64,000 nucleotides of DNA from Pedobacter caeni (GTDB lineage: Bacteria > Bacteroidota > Bacteroidia > Sphingobacteriales > Sphingobacteriaceae), in contig NZ_FQUQ01000003.1 of assembly GCF_900129215.1 (NCBI RefSeq), positions 890,045 to 954,044 on the forward strand, in the 5' to 3' direction. Shown piece by piece: positions 31,027 to 39,866 of this stretch. Within the stretch, counting starts at the first letter, position 1. Every line of letters starts with the position of its first letter. A program made the position numbers and the translations under genes. The notes below the pieces were generated by a model. The model was not told the origin of the DNA and searched no databases. It saw only the letters and a program-made list of their open reading frames with translations.

Positions 31027-34000
31027 ATGTATTTGATTTTTGATACCGAAACGACGGGGTTGCCACGCAATTGGAATGCGCCTATTACCGACACGGATAA
31101 TTGGCCGAGATGTATTCAGATTGCATGGCAGTTACATGATGAGTTTGGAAATCTGGTCGAGCATCAGGATTATTTAGTCAGTCCTGATGGTTTCAATATC
31201 CCTTATGATGCGGAGCGTATCCATGGGATTTCTACGGAACTTGCCCAGGAGCAGGGAATCCCTTTATCTGAAGTTTTAGAGAAATTTAATGCGGCTTTAG
31301 CAAGATCTAAATTTATTGTCGGCCAGAATATCGGTTTCGATGTGAATATTATGGGCTGTGAGTTTCATCGTTTGGGTGTAGAAAGCCCGATGAGCCAGAT
31401 GCCTGTTCTGGATACCTGTACAGAAGTCACGGCTGAGCTTTTACGTTTACCTGGCGGACGTGGTGGTAAATTCAAATTGCCTACGTTAACAGAATTACAC
31501 CAATATCTTTTCGGAGTTCCATTTGCAGAAGCTCACAATGCGACTGCCGATGTGGAAGCTACTACCCGCTGTTTCCTTCAGTTGATCAAACTGGATGTAT
31601 TTACCTTAGATCAGTTACAAGCTGATGTGGAATACCTGCGTACCTATAAAGAGCGCAATCCGGGAGTTATCGAGCGTGTTGGATTAAACCACCTGAACTT
31701 AAAAGCGGCTTCTGATGAGATCAGAAAACGTCTGCAGAAAGCGGAAGGGCCTAAAGTTTCCAAAAAAACACTGGAAGAGAACAAGCAGGAGCTGGCTTCT
31801 GCTAACTATGTTCACTTACACAACCATACACAGTTCTCTGTTCTGCAATCCACCATCAATATTCCATCCCTGATTAAAGCGACGGCTGCCTATAAAATGC
31901 CTGCGGTAGCTATGACGGATCATGCCAACATGATGGGGGCTTTTCATTTTGTGGCTCAGGTACTGAATCACAATAAAGGAGTCGAAGCCAGGAATCAGGC
32001 AGCGGTAGAAAAAGGAGAGACACCGGATGAGCAGATCATCAAGCCTATTGTAGGCTGCGAATTCTTTGTTTGTGAGAACCACGAGGATAAGAAAAGAAAA
32101 GATGATGGTTATCAGGTTGTTTTATTGGCTAAGAATAAGACAGGGTATCACAACCTGGCAAAGATGTCTTCGATTGCCTATACCAAGGGATTTTACTATA
32201 TCCCCAGGATTGATAAGGCGGTTATAGAGCAATATAAGGACGATATCATTGTCCTTTCGGGAAATTTATATGGAGAGATCTCCAGTAAATTGTTAAACCT
32301 GGGTGAGAAACAGGCTGAGGAAGCATTGTTATGGTGGAAATCGCTATTCGGTGATGATTTTTATATTGAGCTGATGCGCCATAGCCAGGAGGATGAGGAT
32401 ATCGTTAACATTTCCCTGATTGCGCTGGCGAAAAAGCATGATGTGAAGGTTATTGCAACGAATAACACCTATTACATCAATAAGAAAGATGCAAATGCAC
32501 ATGATATTTTATTGTGTGTAAAAGAAGGAGAGAAACAAGCTACACCGATTGGAAGAGGTCGTGGGTATCGCTTTGGTTTGCCAAATCAGGAGTATTATTT
32601 CAAAACTCCTGAGGAGATGAAAGACCTGTTTGCAGATGTCCCGGAAGCGATCTTCAACATTCAGGAGATTGTAGACAAGATTGAGATCTATAAACTCGCC
32701 CGCGAGGTACTCTTACCTAAATTCGACATTTCTGAAGAATTCCTGGTGAAGGAAGATGAAGAGGATGGTGGTAAAAGAGGGGAGAACAAATATTTACGCC
32801 ACCTGACTTATGTAGGGGCGAAAAAGCGTTATGGTGAAATCACTGAAGCGATCACAGAACGTTTAGATTTTGAGTTACAGACCATTGAAAAGACCGGATA
32901 TCCCGGATACTTTTTGATCGTTCAGGATTTTATAGCGGAGGCCAGAAATCTGGATGTTTCCGTAGGACCGGGAAGGGGCTCTGCTGCAGGATCTGCGGTA
33001 GCTTACTGTCTTGGAATTACCAATATCGATCCGATCAAATATGATTTGCTATTTGAGCGTTTCCTGAATCCGGATAGGGTTTCCATGCCCGATATCGACA
33101 TCGATTTTGATGATGAGGGTCGTGGAAGGGTAATGGACTACGTAATTAATAAATACGGAGCCAATCAGGTGGCACAGATCATCACCTATGGTACGATGGC
33201 GGCAAAGTCGTCTGTAAAAGATACAGCAAGGGTACTTGATTTGCCTTTATATGAGGCGGAGAAGATTGCCAAGCTGATTCCGAATATGAAGCTGGCCAAG
33301 ATCTTCAGTCTGGATGAGAAGAGCCTGAAAGGGGCGCTTCGTGCGGATGAATATGAAAAGGTACTGGAATTAAAAGCTTTGGCGGGGGCCAATGACCTTG
33401 GAGCCAAAACGCTGGAGCAGGCTCAGATTCTGGAAGGTTCCCTGAGAAATACAGGTATCCATGCCTGTGGGGTAATCATTACACCAAGTGACATTACCAA
33501 TTTCGTACCGGTTGCTACCGCTAAAGATTCTGATCTTTATGTAACGCAGTTTGACAACTCCGTGGTAGAGAGTGCCGGTTTATTGAAAATGGACTTTTTG
33601 GGGTTAAAAACATTAACCCTGATTAAGGATACCGTGAAACTGGTGAAGTTCAGGCACAACATAGACCTTGATCCGGACAATTTCCCCATTGATGATGCAA
33701 AGACTTATGAGCTCTTTCAACGTGGGGAAACGATCGGGATTTTCCAGTACGAGTCGAACGGGATGCAGAAGTACATGAAGGAATTAAAACCTACCGTATT
33801 CGGGGATTTGATTGCCATGAACGCTTTGTACCGTCCGGGGCCATTGGAATATATTCCCAGCTTTGTGCGTAGAAAGAATGGAGAGGAAGAGATCAAGTAT
33901 GACCTTGATGCCTGTGAAGAATATTTAAAAGAAACCTACGGAATTACCGTATATCAGGAGCAGGTGATGCTTTTGTCCCAGAAACTTGCCGGATTTACAA

Positions 34001-35457
34001 AAGGTGAGGCCGACGTATTGCGTAAGGCGATGGGAAAAAAGCAAAAGGATGTACTGGATAAGATGAAACCTAAATTTGTGGCTCAGGCTGCAGAGAAAGG
34101 ACATGATGCTACTGTTCTGGAGAAAATCTGGAAGGATTGGGAAGCATTTGCATCCTATGCCTTTAACAAGTCCCACTCTACCTGTTATGCCTGGATTGCC
34201 TATCAGACGGCCTATTTAAAAGCGCATTACCCTGCGGAATATATGGCAGCGGTACTTTCCAACAACATGAGTGACATCAAACAGGTGGCCTTCTTTATGG
34301 AAGAATGTAAGCAAATGGGGGTTTCAGTACTTGGTCCGGACGTGAATGAGTCGGGTACAAAGTTCTCCGTAAACATTAGCGGACAGGTACGTTTTGGTCT
34401 GTCCGGGATCAAAGGAGTGGGAGATAAAGCGGTTGAAAGTATCATTATAGAGCGAAATGAAAACGGGCAGTATAAGAGCGTGTATGACTTTGCCAAACGC
34501 TCAAATACACGTACCGTAAATAAGAAAGCATACGAAAGTTTTGTCTATAGCGGGGCTTTTGATGGGTTCGGTTACCATAGGGCGCAATATTTCTTTGTCG
34601 GAATTAACGATAAGATGAATGGCATCGAGAAGATGATCAAGTTTGCAAATGATTTCCAAAACAATGAATCCTCAGCACAGTCCTCCTTGTTTGGTGGTTC
34701 TGTAGCGGATATGATTTATGAGCCAAGCTTGCCGGTTGCGCCGGAATGGAGCTTGATTGACCGTCTGAAATATGAGAAGGACGCGATTGGAATCTTTTTG
34801 AGTGGTCACCCACTGGATAATTATAAGCTGGAACTGAAAGAATTCTGTCAGCACAAGGTGAAACACTTGTCGCTGGTAAATAAGATCAGAACCGGAGATT
34901 CGAATGAAGAGGTCCTCGCTGAATTTGAAACCATCAAGAACAGGGAACTCGTAGTGGGTGGACTGGTGGTTATTGCGGCACAAAGGATGACTAAAACCGG
35001 AAAGCCTTTTGGAACGATTGTTTTCGAAGATTATGACGATACCTGTGAGCTTGCCTTGTTTGGTGATGATTTCATCAAGTTTAAGCAGTTCCTTACTGAT
35101 GGATATTTTCTTCAGATCAGGGGCAGGGTAGGCGAGCGTTTCAGAAAAGAGGGCGATTGGGAGTTTAAGATCACTTCAATCAATCTGCTGTCTGAACTGA
35201 GGGATAAACTGGCGAAGAGTGTGACCATTCAGGTGCCTATTGAAAAGATTACAGATGATTTCATGAGTAAGATCCATGCGATCCTGGAAGAGAACAAAGC
35301 AAATACAGACCACCAGAATTGTCAGTTATTATTTGATGTTTATGACCGGGAACAAAATGTAAATGTTAAATTGCCCTCGAAATCATTGAAGATTAATCCC
35401 AACAATAACTTCTTAGAACAATTAACTGCCTTAAACGTTAATCCTAAGTTGAACTAA
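31027..35457 (+). CDS. dnaE: DNA polymerase III alpha subunit with N-terminal 3'-5' exonuclease domain
   Basis: The replicative polymerase. It has 1476 residues, about 300 longer than E. coli DnaE because of an N-terminal DEDD-type exonuclease. Its motifs are FDTETTG with Asp6/Glu8, VGQNIGFDVN and HNATADVEAT. A PHP domain follows (HLHNHTQFSVLQ near 263-274, TDHANMMGAFHF near 297), then the C-family polymerase core with GPGRGSAAGSAV (647-658) and PDIDIDF (688-694), a helix-hairpin-helix region (FGLSGIKGVGDKA) and an OB fold. The domain order differs from PolC, where the exonuclease is inserted in the PHP domain. Confidence 0.95.
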   Translation: MYLIFDTETTGLPRNWNAPITDTDNWPRCIQIAWQLHDEFGNLVEHQDYLVSPDGFNIPYDAERIHGISTELAQEQGIPLSEVLEKFNAALARSKFIVGQNIGFDVNIMGCEFHRLGVESPMSQMPVLDTCTEVTAELLRLPGGRGGKFKLPTLTELHQYLFGVPFAEAHNATADVEATTRCFLQLIKLDVFTLDQLQADVEYLRTYKERNPGVIERVGLNHLNLKAASDEIRKRLQKAEGPKVSKKTLEENKQELASANYVHLHNHTQFSVLQSTINIPSLIKATAAYKMPAVAMTDHANMMGAFHFVAQVLNHNKGVEARNQAAVEKGETPDEQIIKPIVGCEFFVCENHEDKKRKDDGYQVVLLAKNKTGYHNLAKMSSIAYTKGFYYIPRIDKAVIEQYKDDIIVLSGNLYGEISSKLLNLGEKQAEEALLWWKSLFGDDFYIELMRHSQEDEDIVNISLIALAKKHDVKVIATNNTYYINKKDANAHDILLCVKEGEKQATPIGRGRGYRFGLPNQEYYFKTPEEMKDLFADVPEAIFNIQEIVDKIEIYKLAREVLLPKFDISEEFLVKEDEEDGGKRGENKYLRHLTYVGAKKRYGEITEAITERLDFELQTIEKTGYPGYFLIVQDFIAEARNLDVSVGPGRGSAAGSAVAYCLGITNIDPIKYDLLFERFLNPDRVSMPDIDIDFDDEGRGRVMDYVINKYGANQVAQIITYGTMAAKSSVKDTARVLDLPLYEAEKIAKLIPNMKLAKIFSLDEKSLKGALRADEYEKVLELKALAGANDLGAKTLEQAQILEGSLRNTGIHACGVIITPSDITNFVPVATAKDSDLYVTQFDNSVVESAGLLKMDFLGLKTLTLIKDTVKLVKFRHNIDLDPDNFPIDDAKTYELFQRGETIGIFQYESNGMQKYMKELKPTVFGDLIAMNALYRPGPLEYIPSFVRRKNGEEEIKYDLDACEEYLKETYGITVYQEQVMLLSQKLAGFTKGEADVLRKAMGKKQKDVLDKMKPKFVAQAAEKGHDATVLEKIWKDWEAFASYAFNKSHSTCYAWIAYQTAYLKAHYPAEYMAAVLSNNMSDIKQVAFFMEECKQMGVSVLGPDVNESGTKFSVNISGQVRFGLSGIKGVGDKAVESIIIERNENGQYKSVYDFAKRSNTRTVNKKAYESFVYSGAFDGFGYHRAQYFFVGINDKMNGIEKMIKFANDFQNNESSAQSSLFGGSVADMIYEPSLPVAPEWSLIDRLKYEKDAIGIFLSGHPLDNYKLELKEFCQHKVKHLSLVNKIRTGDSNEEVLAEFETIKNRELVVGGLVVIAAQRMTKTGKPFGTIVFEDYDDTCELALFGDDFIKFKQFLTDGYFLQIRGRVGERFRKEGDWEFKITSINLLSELRDKLAKSVTIQVPIEKITDDFMSKIHAILEENKANTDHQNCQLLFDVYDREQNVNVKLPSKSLKINPNNNFLEQLTALNVNPKLN

Positions 35458-35500
35458 TGTCATTTTGGCATTGTCAGGGTGATGGCATTACAATTGATTA

Positions 35501-35508
35501 TATCTTTG
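35501..35508 (+). promoter_or_regulatory. -7 box before trxA
   Basis: TATCTTTG is an exact TAnnTTTG match, 83 bp before the trxA ATG. No well-spaced -33 TTG was found. Confidence 0.45.
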
Positions 35509-35591
35509 TACACTCGTTTGTGTATGAAGGCAATGGCTAAGTATTCAGGCAAGTAAGAATAGAAAAACAAATTATATAAAAATAAAGAATT

Positions 35592-35912
35592 ATGGCTTTG
35601 GAAATTACAGATGCAAACTTCGAGGAAGTTGTATTAAAATCAGATAAACCCGTTTTGGTTGATTTTTGGGCAGAATGGTGTGGTCCATGTCGCATGGTGG
35701 GACCAGTAGTAGACGAGATTTCAAAAGAATACGATGGAAAAGCGATCGTAGGTAAAGTGAATGTGGACAACAACCCTCAGATTTCGACTCAATTCGGTAT
35801 CCGCAACATTCCGGCTTTATTATTCTTCAAAAACGGAGAAGTAGTAGACAAACAAGTTGGTGCAGTACCAAAATCAGTATTGGCACAGAAATTAGATAAG
35901 CAATTATTATAA
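35592..35912 (+). CDS. trxA: Thioredoxin
   Basis: A small cytosolic disulfide reductase. The 106-residue protein has the classic active site WCGPC with Cys30 and Cys33, the buried aspartate in LVDFWAEW, and the cis-proline segment (IRNIPALLFF). There is no signal peptide or extra domain. It has its own -7 box and a strong terminator, so it is probably monocistronic. It lies between dnaE and an orphan DUF58 gene. Confidence 0.95.
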   Translation: MALEITDANFEEVVLKSDKPVLVDFWAEWCGPCRMVGPVVDEISKEYDGKAIVGKVNVDNNPQISTQFGIRNIPALLFFKNGEVVDKQVGAVPKSVLAQKLDKQLL

Positions 35913-35934
35913 TCAACTCCACATATACGGATTC

Positions 35935-35967
35935 AAAAAGCGTTCATAGTTTATGAACGCTTTTTTT
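35935..35967. terminator. Terminator after trxA
   Basis: A 14-bp stem (35935-35948 with 35952-35965) with a 3-nt loop is followed by T to 35967. It ends only 11 bp before the DUF58 start codon, so that gene's promoter must overlap it or its transcript must read through. Confidence 0.85.
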
Positions 35968-35978
35968 ATATTTACGCT

Positions 35979-36899
35979 ATGCAGTCACCGATCGATGAAC
36001 AAGCACTCCATTTCAATGGCAATCTGGAATTACTGGCCAGACAGGTTGTAGAAGGTTTTATTACCGGTCTTCATAAAAGTCCTTTTCATGGCTTTTCAGT
36101 GGAGTTTGCGGAGCATCGCTTATACAATGTAGGGGATAGTGTGAAGAACATCGATTGGAAGCTTTTTGCGCGGACAGACAAATTGTTTAGCAAGCGATAT
36201 GAAGAAGAAACCAATCTAAGGTGCCAGTTTATTGTTGATGTTTCTTCATCTATGTATTTCCCTTCCGGGGAATATAATAAACTGAATTTTTCTGTGCAGG
36301 CAGTTGCTGCTTTGATTTACCTGCTCAAAAGACAAAGGGATGCTTTCGGATTGAGTTTGTTTACAGATCATTTGTTGCTGAATACACCAGCTAAGTCCAC
36401 CACGACACATCAGAAATACCTGTTTAACCATTTGGAAGAATTGCTGGCTTCAGCGCAGATGAATGTGAAAACCAATGTTGCACAGGCCTTACATCAGATT
36501 GCGGAGCTCATCCATAAACGTTCTCTGGTGGTGATCTTTAGCGACATGTTGAATACCTTCCATGGTGAAGATCATGTAGAAGCCTTATTTTCTGCTCTGC
36601 AGCATCTGAAATTTAATAAACATGAGGTGATCATTTTCAATGTCACGGACAAATCCCGGGAAGTAGATTTTCAATTTGAAAACCGCCCGTATGAGTTCGT
36701 GGATATGGAAACCGGGGCAGTAATCAAGGCGCATGCCTCAAATGTCAAGGAGGAATATTTATCCCGGATGAGCAGTTACAGAAAGGCCATTGAACTGAAA
36801 TGCAGTCAGTATAAAATTGATATGATTGATGCCGACATTGCTGCCGGCTTTCATCCTGTTTTACAAGCTTATCTGATTAAGAGGCAGAAAATGAGTTAA
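35979..36899 (+). CDS. DUF58 domain protein (vWA-like fold)
   Basis: A 306-residue soluble protein. The DUF58 core is visible as LYNVGDSVKNIDWKLFARTD followed by a vWA-type metal-site motif DVSSSM (about residues 87-92). DUF58 proteins usually accompany MoxR AAA+ ATPases and BatA/BatB proteins, but no such partner is adjacent here. There is no membrane segment. It starts 11 bp after the trxA terminator and ends 1 bp from the stop of the convergent aminotransferase gene. Function is inferred only from the fold. Confidence 0.8.
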   Translation: MQSPIDEQALHFNGNLELLARQVVEGFITGLHKSPFHGFSVEFAEHRLYNVGDSVKNIDWKLFARTDKLFSKRYEEETNLRCQFIVDVSSSMYFPSGEYNKLNFSVQAVAALIYLLKRQRDAFGLSLFTDHLLLNTPAKSTTTHQKYLFNHLEELLASAQMNVKTNVAQALHQIAELIHKRSLVVIFSDMLNTFHGEDHVEALFSALQHLKFNKHEVIIFNVTDKSREVDFQFENRPYEFVDMETGAVIKAHASNVKEEYLSRMSSYRKAIELKCSQYKIDMIDADIAAGFHPVLQAYLIKRQKMS

Positions 36900-36900
36900 T

Positions 36901-38094
36901 TTATTTCCCTGCGATGGCTTCCACATTTCTCAGAATCACCTCACAGGCATCATGAATCTCTTCTTCTGTAATGATCAATGGTGGCGCGACACGCATGGAA
37001 TTGCTGCAATGAAGAAACCAGTCGCTGATTACACCATCTGCAATGCAGGCATCAATGATTTTCTTATTGATCTCAAAGTTTTCAAATTCTATGGCCATCA
37101 TCAGGCCTTTTCCACGTACTTCCTTAATGGCTGGGTGAACCAGTAATTTTTTGAATAGTTCTCCTTTTTCTTCTACTCCGTCAACGATGTTTTCATTCAG
37201 TATGGTTTGGAGTGTTGCCAGTCCTGCAGCACAGCTTACCGGATGGCCACCAAAAGTGGTCAGGTGACCCAGGATCGGGTTTGTTGCCAGGCTCCTCATG
37301 ATTGCTGTGGAGCTGATAAATGCACCGATCGGCATTCCGCCACCAATTCCTTTGGCCAATAGCAGAATATCAGGAGTAATTCCGTAATGTTCAAAACCGA
37401 AAAGCTTTCCTGTACGTCCAAAACCGCATTGAATCTCGTCAAGGACCAATAAGGTGCCTGTTGCGGTACACTTGCTTCTAAGGGCTTCAAAATAGGCTTT
37501 ATCCGCAATTCTGATTCCGGCTTCACCCTGAACCGTTTCTAAGAATACTGCTGCGGTCTTGTCGGTGATTTTATCAAGGTCAGGTAAATGATCGTAATTG
37601 ATGAAACTGATGTCAGGAAGGAGTGGCCTGTAGGCTTGTTTGAATTCTTCATTCCCCATTAAGCTGAGGGCGCCCTGCGTACTTCCATGGTAGGAGCGAT
37701 GGCAGGCAATGATTTCTGATCTGCCGGTATATCTTTTGGCAAGCTTCATTGCACCTTCTACGGCTTCGGCTCCGGAATTTACAAAATAAGTACAGTTGAG
37801 GTGATCCGGGAGGACATCAGCCAGTGCTTTGGCAAAGTTGACCTGTGGACTTTGAACAAATTCCCCATATACCATAATGTGCATATAGGTTTCCACCTGT
37901 TCTTTAACTGCATTGACTACGGCCGGGTGACAGTGACCAATATTGCTTACGCCAATACCGGCAATTAAATCAAGATGCTTTTTTCCAGTAGTATCATATA
38001 GATACATGCCGCTGGCTTTGGTGAATTCTAAAAGAAGGGGCTCTAGTGTGGTTTGGGCGTTATGTTGAAGAAATAATTGTCGTTGTGTAAGCAT
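36901..38094 (-). CDS. Class III PLP-dependent aminotransferase (acetylornithine/ornithine type)
   Basis: A 397-residue fold-type I aminotransferase. Class III features are FVNSGAEAVEGAMKLAK near residue 105, the aspartate segment LVLDEIQCGFGRTG and the PLP lysine in LAKGIGGGMPIGAF. I start at the ATG at 38094 (MLTQRQLFLQHNAQ); a TTG two codons earlier is less likely. Acetylornithine, ornithine, succinylornithine or other omega-amino substrates fit. No arginine genes are adjacent to decide, so no symbol is given. Confidence 0.85.
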   Translation of the reverse strand: MLTQRQLFLQHNAQTTLEPLLLEFTKASGMYLYDTTGKKHLDLIAGIGVSNIGHCHPAVVNAVKEQVETYMHIMVYGEFVQSPQVNFAKALADVLPDHLNCTYFVNSGAEAVEGAMKLAKRYTGRSEIIACHRSYHGSTQGALSLMGNEEFKQAYRPLLPDISFINYDHLPDLDKITDKTAAVFLETVQGEAGIRIADKAYFEALRSKCTATGTLLVLDEIQCGFGRTGKLFGFEHYGITPDILLLAKGIGGGMPIGAFISSTAIMRSLATNPILGHLTTFGGHPVSCAAGLATLQTILNENIVDGVEEKGELFKKLLVHPAIKEVRGKGLMMAIEFENFEINKKIIDACIADGVISDWFLHCSNSMRVAPPLIITEEEIHDACEVILRNVEAIAGK

Positions 38095-38109
38095 GCACAA
38101 AAATACAAA

Positions 38110-38562
38110 TTAATTTCGCTCAGGTCCTCCTTTTTTGTATCTGGAAAGTAGTTCTCTTTTGAAAGTTTCCTGTGCACGGTAGTATTTACCGATTACTTTG
38201 ATGGGTAGATTGGATTTCAGTTTGTAATAATATTTCTTTTCGATAGCCAGGTTTCTTTGCTTAAAATTCAGCTCATTGACAATCAGAGTTTGTACTTCTG
38301 TGTCGGAAAGGTTGTCTATTTCAGGGATTTTTCTGAAACTGATCATGTTTTGACTTCTTTCTTTATTTAAAGCCATTTGTTCTTTCTGGAATTCATTATA
38401 AATCGGCCAGAATATTTTGGCTTCATCTTCAGAAAGGTCCATTTTTTCGGTTAGATAACTGATCTTAAACGCTTCGATTTCCGGAGATCTTTGTCCACCT
38501 CTCTGTGCAGATGCAAAGAAAGGTAAAAGGAAAAGAAATGCGACAATGACTCTGTGTTTCAT
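38110..38562 (-). CDS. Periplasmic Spy/CpxP-like sensor or chaperone protein
   Basis: A 150-residue exported protein. A signal peptide ends FFASAQ (about residue 20), followed by a helical, charged body with the pattern LTEKMDLSEDEAKIFWPIYNEF, often seen in small Bacteroidetes proteins encoded with ECF sigma factors. It resembles Spy/CpxP-like stress proteins in composition, but I see no firm LTxxQ motif. It is the third gene after the ECF sigma gene and the membrane protein gene, separated by 11 bp, suggesting a stress-response operon. Confidence 0.6.
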   Translation of the reverse strand: MKHRVIVAFLFLLPFFASAQRGGQRSPEIEAFKISYLTEKMDLSEDEAKIFWPIYNEFQKEQMALNKERSQNMISFRKIPEIDNLSDTEVQTLIVNELNFKQRNLAIEKKYYYKLKSNLPIKVIGKYYRAQETFKRELLSRYKKGGPERN

Positions 38563-38573
38563 TTTAGTAATAA

Positions 38574-39215
38574 TTATAAATCTGAGGCTATATCATTCTG
38601 GCTATAATTGCTGAGAATGTAATTTTCTAAATCGGCATCTGCTACAGCCGGGTTTTCCCTTTTCAGACTGTTGGATTCAATGTGTTCAATAATGGTACTT
38701 TCGTCGATATCATAAAGCAGCTGTTCATTTGCCATATCGGCAGATAAAGCTTGTTGTGCAGGAGTACCAGGATAAAAATAAATACCGGCAGCTGTAATTA
38801 AAATAAAACAAGCCGCAGAAGCATATTTTAATAATTTAGAATGCCATAGACGGACAATTTTAGTTTCTCTCCTTCCGGTGTTTTCCTGAGTTATTCTGTC
38901 AGAAATTTTAGATTGGAGCTGATTAAAGTAGTCTGCCGGAACAGTATATCCTTCATTTGGAACCTGTTCTTTTAGTTTTTCTATGGCAAGTTTAGCCTGA
39001 ATTCCAGTAGCCAACCCTTCGAAATAACCTTCCGGAGTGTTAAAGCCACTTTCGGGAAGACCTGCCTTCAGTTTATCCAGGTATATCGCCTGGTGAATCT
39101 GCTCAGGAAGTTGTTCGAAATACCCTTCAGGAAGAGCAAAAGGTGATTTTGCACCAAGCCCGGCCAGGTAGGGGGCTTCGTTCATCCAATCGCTATTTTC
39201 TAAATCTTTTTCCAT
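38574..39215 (-). CDS. Single-pass membrane protein with three YF repeats, putative anti-sigma factor
   Basis: A 213-residue protein starting at ATG 39215 (MEKDLENSDW). An in-frame ATG at 39269 would add 18 residues and overlap the sigma gene. The cytosolic N-terminal part holds three copies of an aromatic-x-x-P-x-x-YF-x-x-L motif at 26-36, 58-68 and 90-100, spaced exactly 32 residues. One membrane segment follows (about 129-148), then a short periplasmic tail. No zinc-finger HxxxCxxC motif is visible. Its place directly after an ECF sigma gene suggests an anti-sigma role (inference). Confidence 0.6.
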   Translation of the reverse strand: MEKDLENSDWMNEAPYLAGLGAKSPFALPEGYFEQLPEQIHQAIYLDKLKAGLPESGFNTPEGYFEGLATGIQAKLAIEKLKEQVPNEGYTVPADYFNQLQSKISDRITQENTGRRETKIVRLWHSKLLKYASAACFILITAAGIYFYPGTPAQQALSADMANEQLLYDIDESTIIEHIESNSLKRENPAVADADLENYILSNYSQNDIASDL

Positions 39216-39249
39216 TACTAATGTATTGATGTATTTCGGGGCAAAAGGT

Positions 39250-39810
39250 TTAAAAGGTAATGTCATCATTTAGCATAAAAACCTCAACTTTCTTTACTGC
39301 GATATGAAAAGAGGCTTTAAGCGCACCTACGCTCGTTCCGGTGATCTCCGAAATTTCTTCATATTTAAGATCGTCAAAATATTTCATGTTAAAGATCAGA
39401 CGTTGTTTTTCAGGTAAGGTCAGTAAGGCTTGCTGTAGTTTCATCTGGATTTTGTCTCCGTTAAAATACGAGGAGGCAACCAGCGTCTCCGCGAGTTCAT
39501 CTGAAACTTCATCAAGCGGGGTATTGTTCCGCTGTTTCTTTTTATTCAGAAAAGTAATGGATTCATTGGTGGCAATGCGGTAGACCCAGGTGTACAGTTT
39601 GGAGTCGCTGCGGAACTTATCCAGGTTTTTCCAGACTTTAACAAAGGTTTCCTGAACCAGATCATCACTGTCATCATGATCAATGACTAAGCGGCGGATA
39701 TGCCAATAGATCTTTTGCTGGTATTTATGAAGAAGCAGGTTAAAGGCTTCATGCCGGGTATTTTCGTTAGAAAATTTCTCTAAGATTTCTGAATCTTCAA
39801 CCTGCTTCAT
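39250..39810 (-). CDS. ECF-type RNA polymerase sigma factor
   Basis: A 186-residue sigma-70 family protein with only regions 2 and 4. Region 2 runs IYWHIRRLVIDHDDSDDLVQ then ETFVKVWKNLDKFR. Region 4 has LPEKQRLIFNMKYFDDLKYE and EISEITGTSVGALKAS forming the helix-turn-helix. It is first of a three-gene leftward operon with a putative anti-sigma membrane protein and a periplasmic protein. The signal is unknown. It is not next to a SusC/FecR locus, so envelope stress is more likely than nutrient sensing. Confidence 0.9.
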   Translation of the reverse strand: MKQVEDSEILEKFSNENTRHEAFNLLLHKYQQKIYWHIRRLVIDHDDSDDLVQETFVKVWKNLDKFRSDSKLYTWVYRIATNESITFLNKKKQRNNTPLDEVSDELAETLVASSYFNGDKIQMKLQQALLTLPEKQRLIFNMKYFDDLKYEEISEITGTSVGALKASFHIAVKKVEVFMLNDDITF

Positions 39811-39866
39811 TTATTGTCTTTTATCTGTGAGGCATTACGGACAGATAGCTGAACCTTTGGAGGTTC

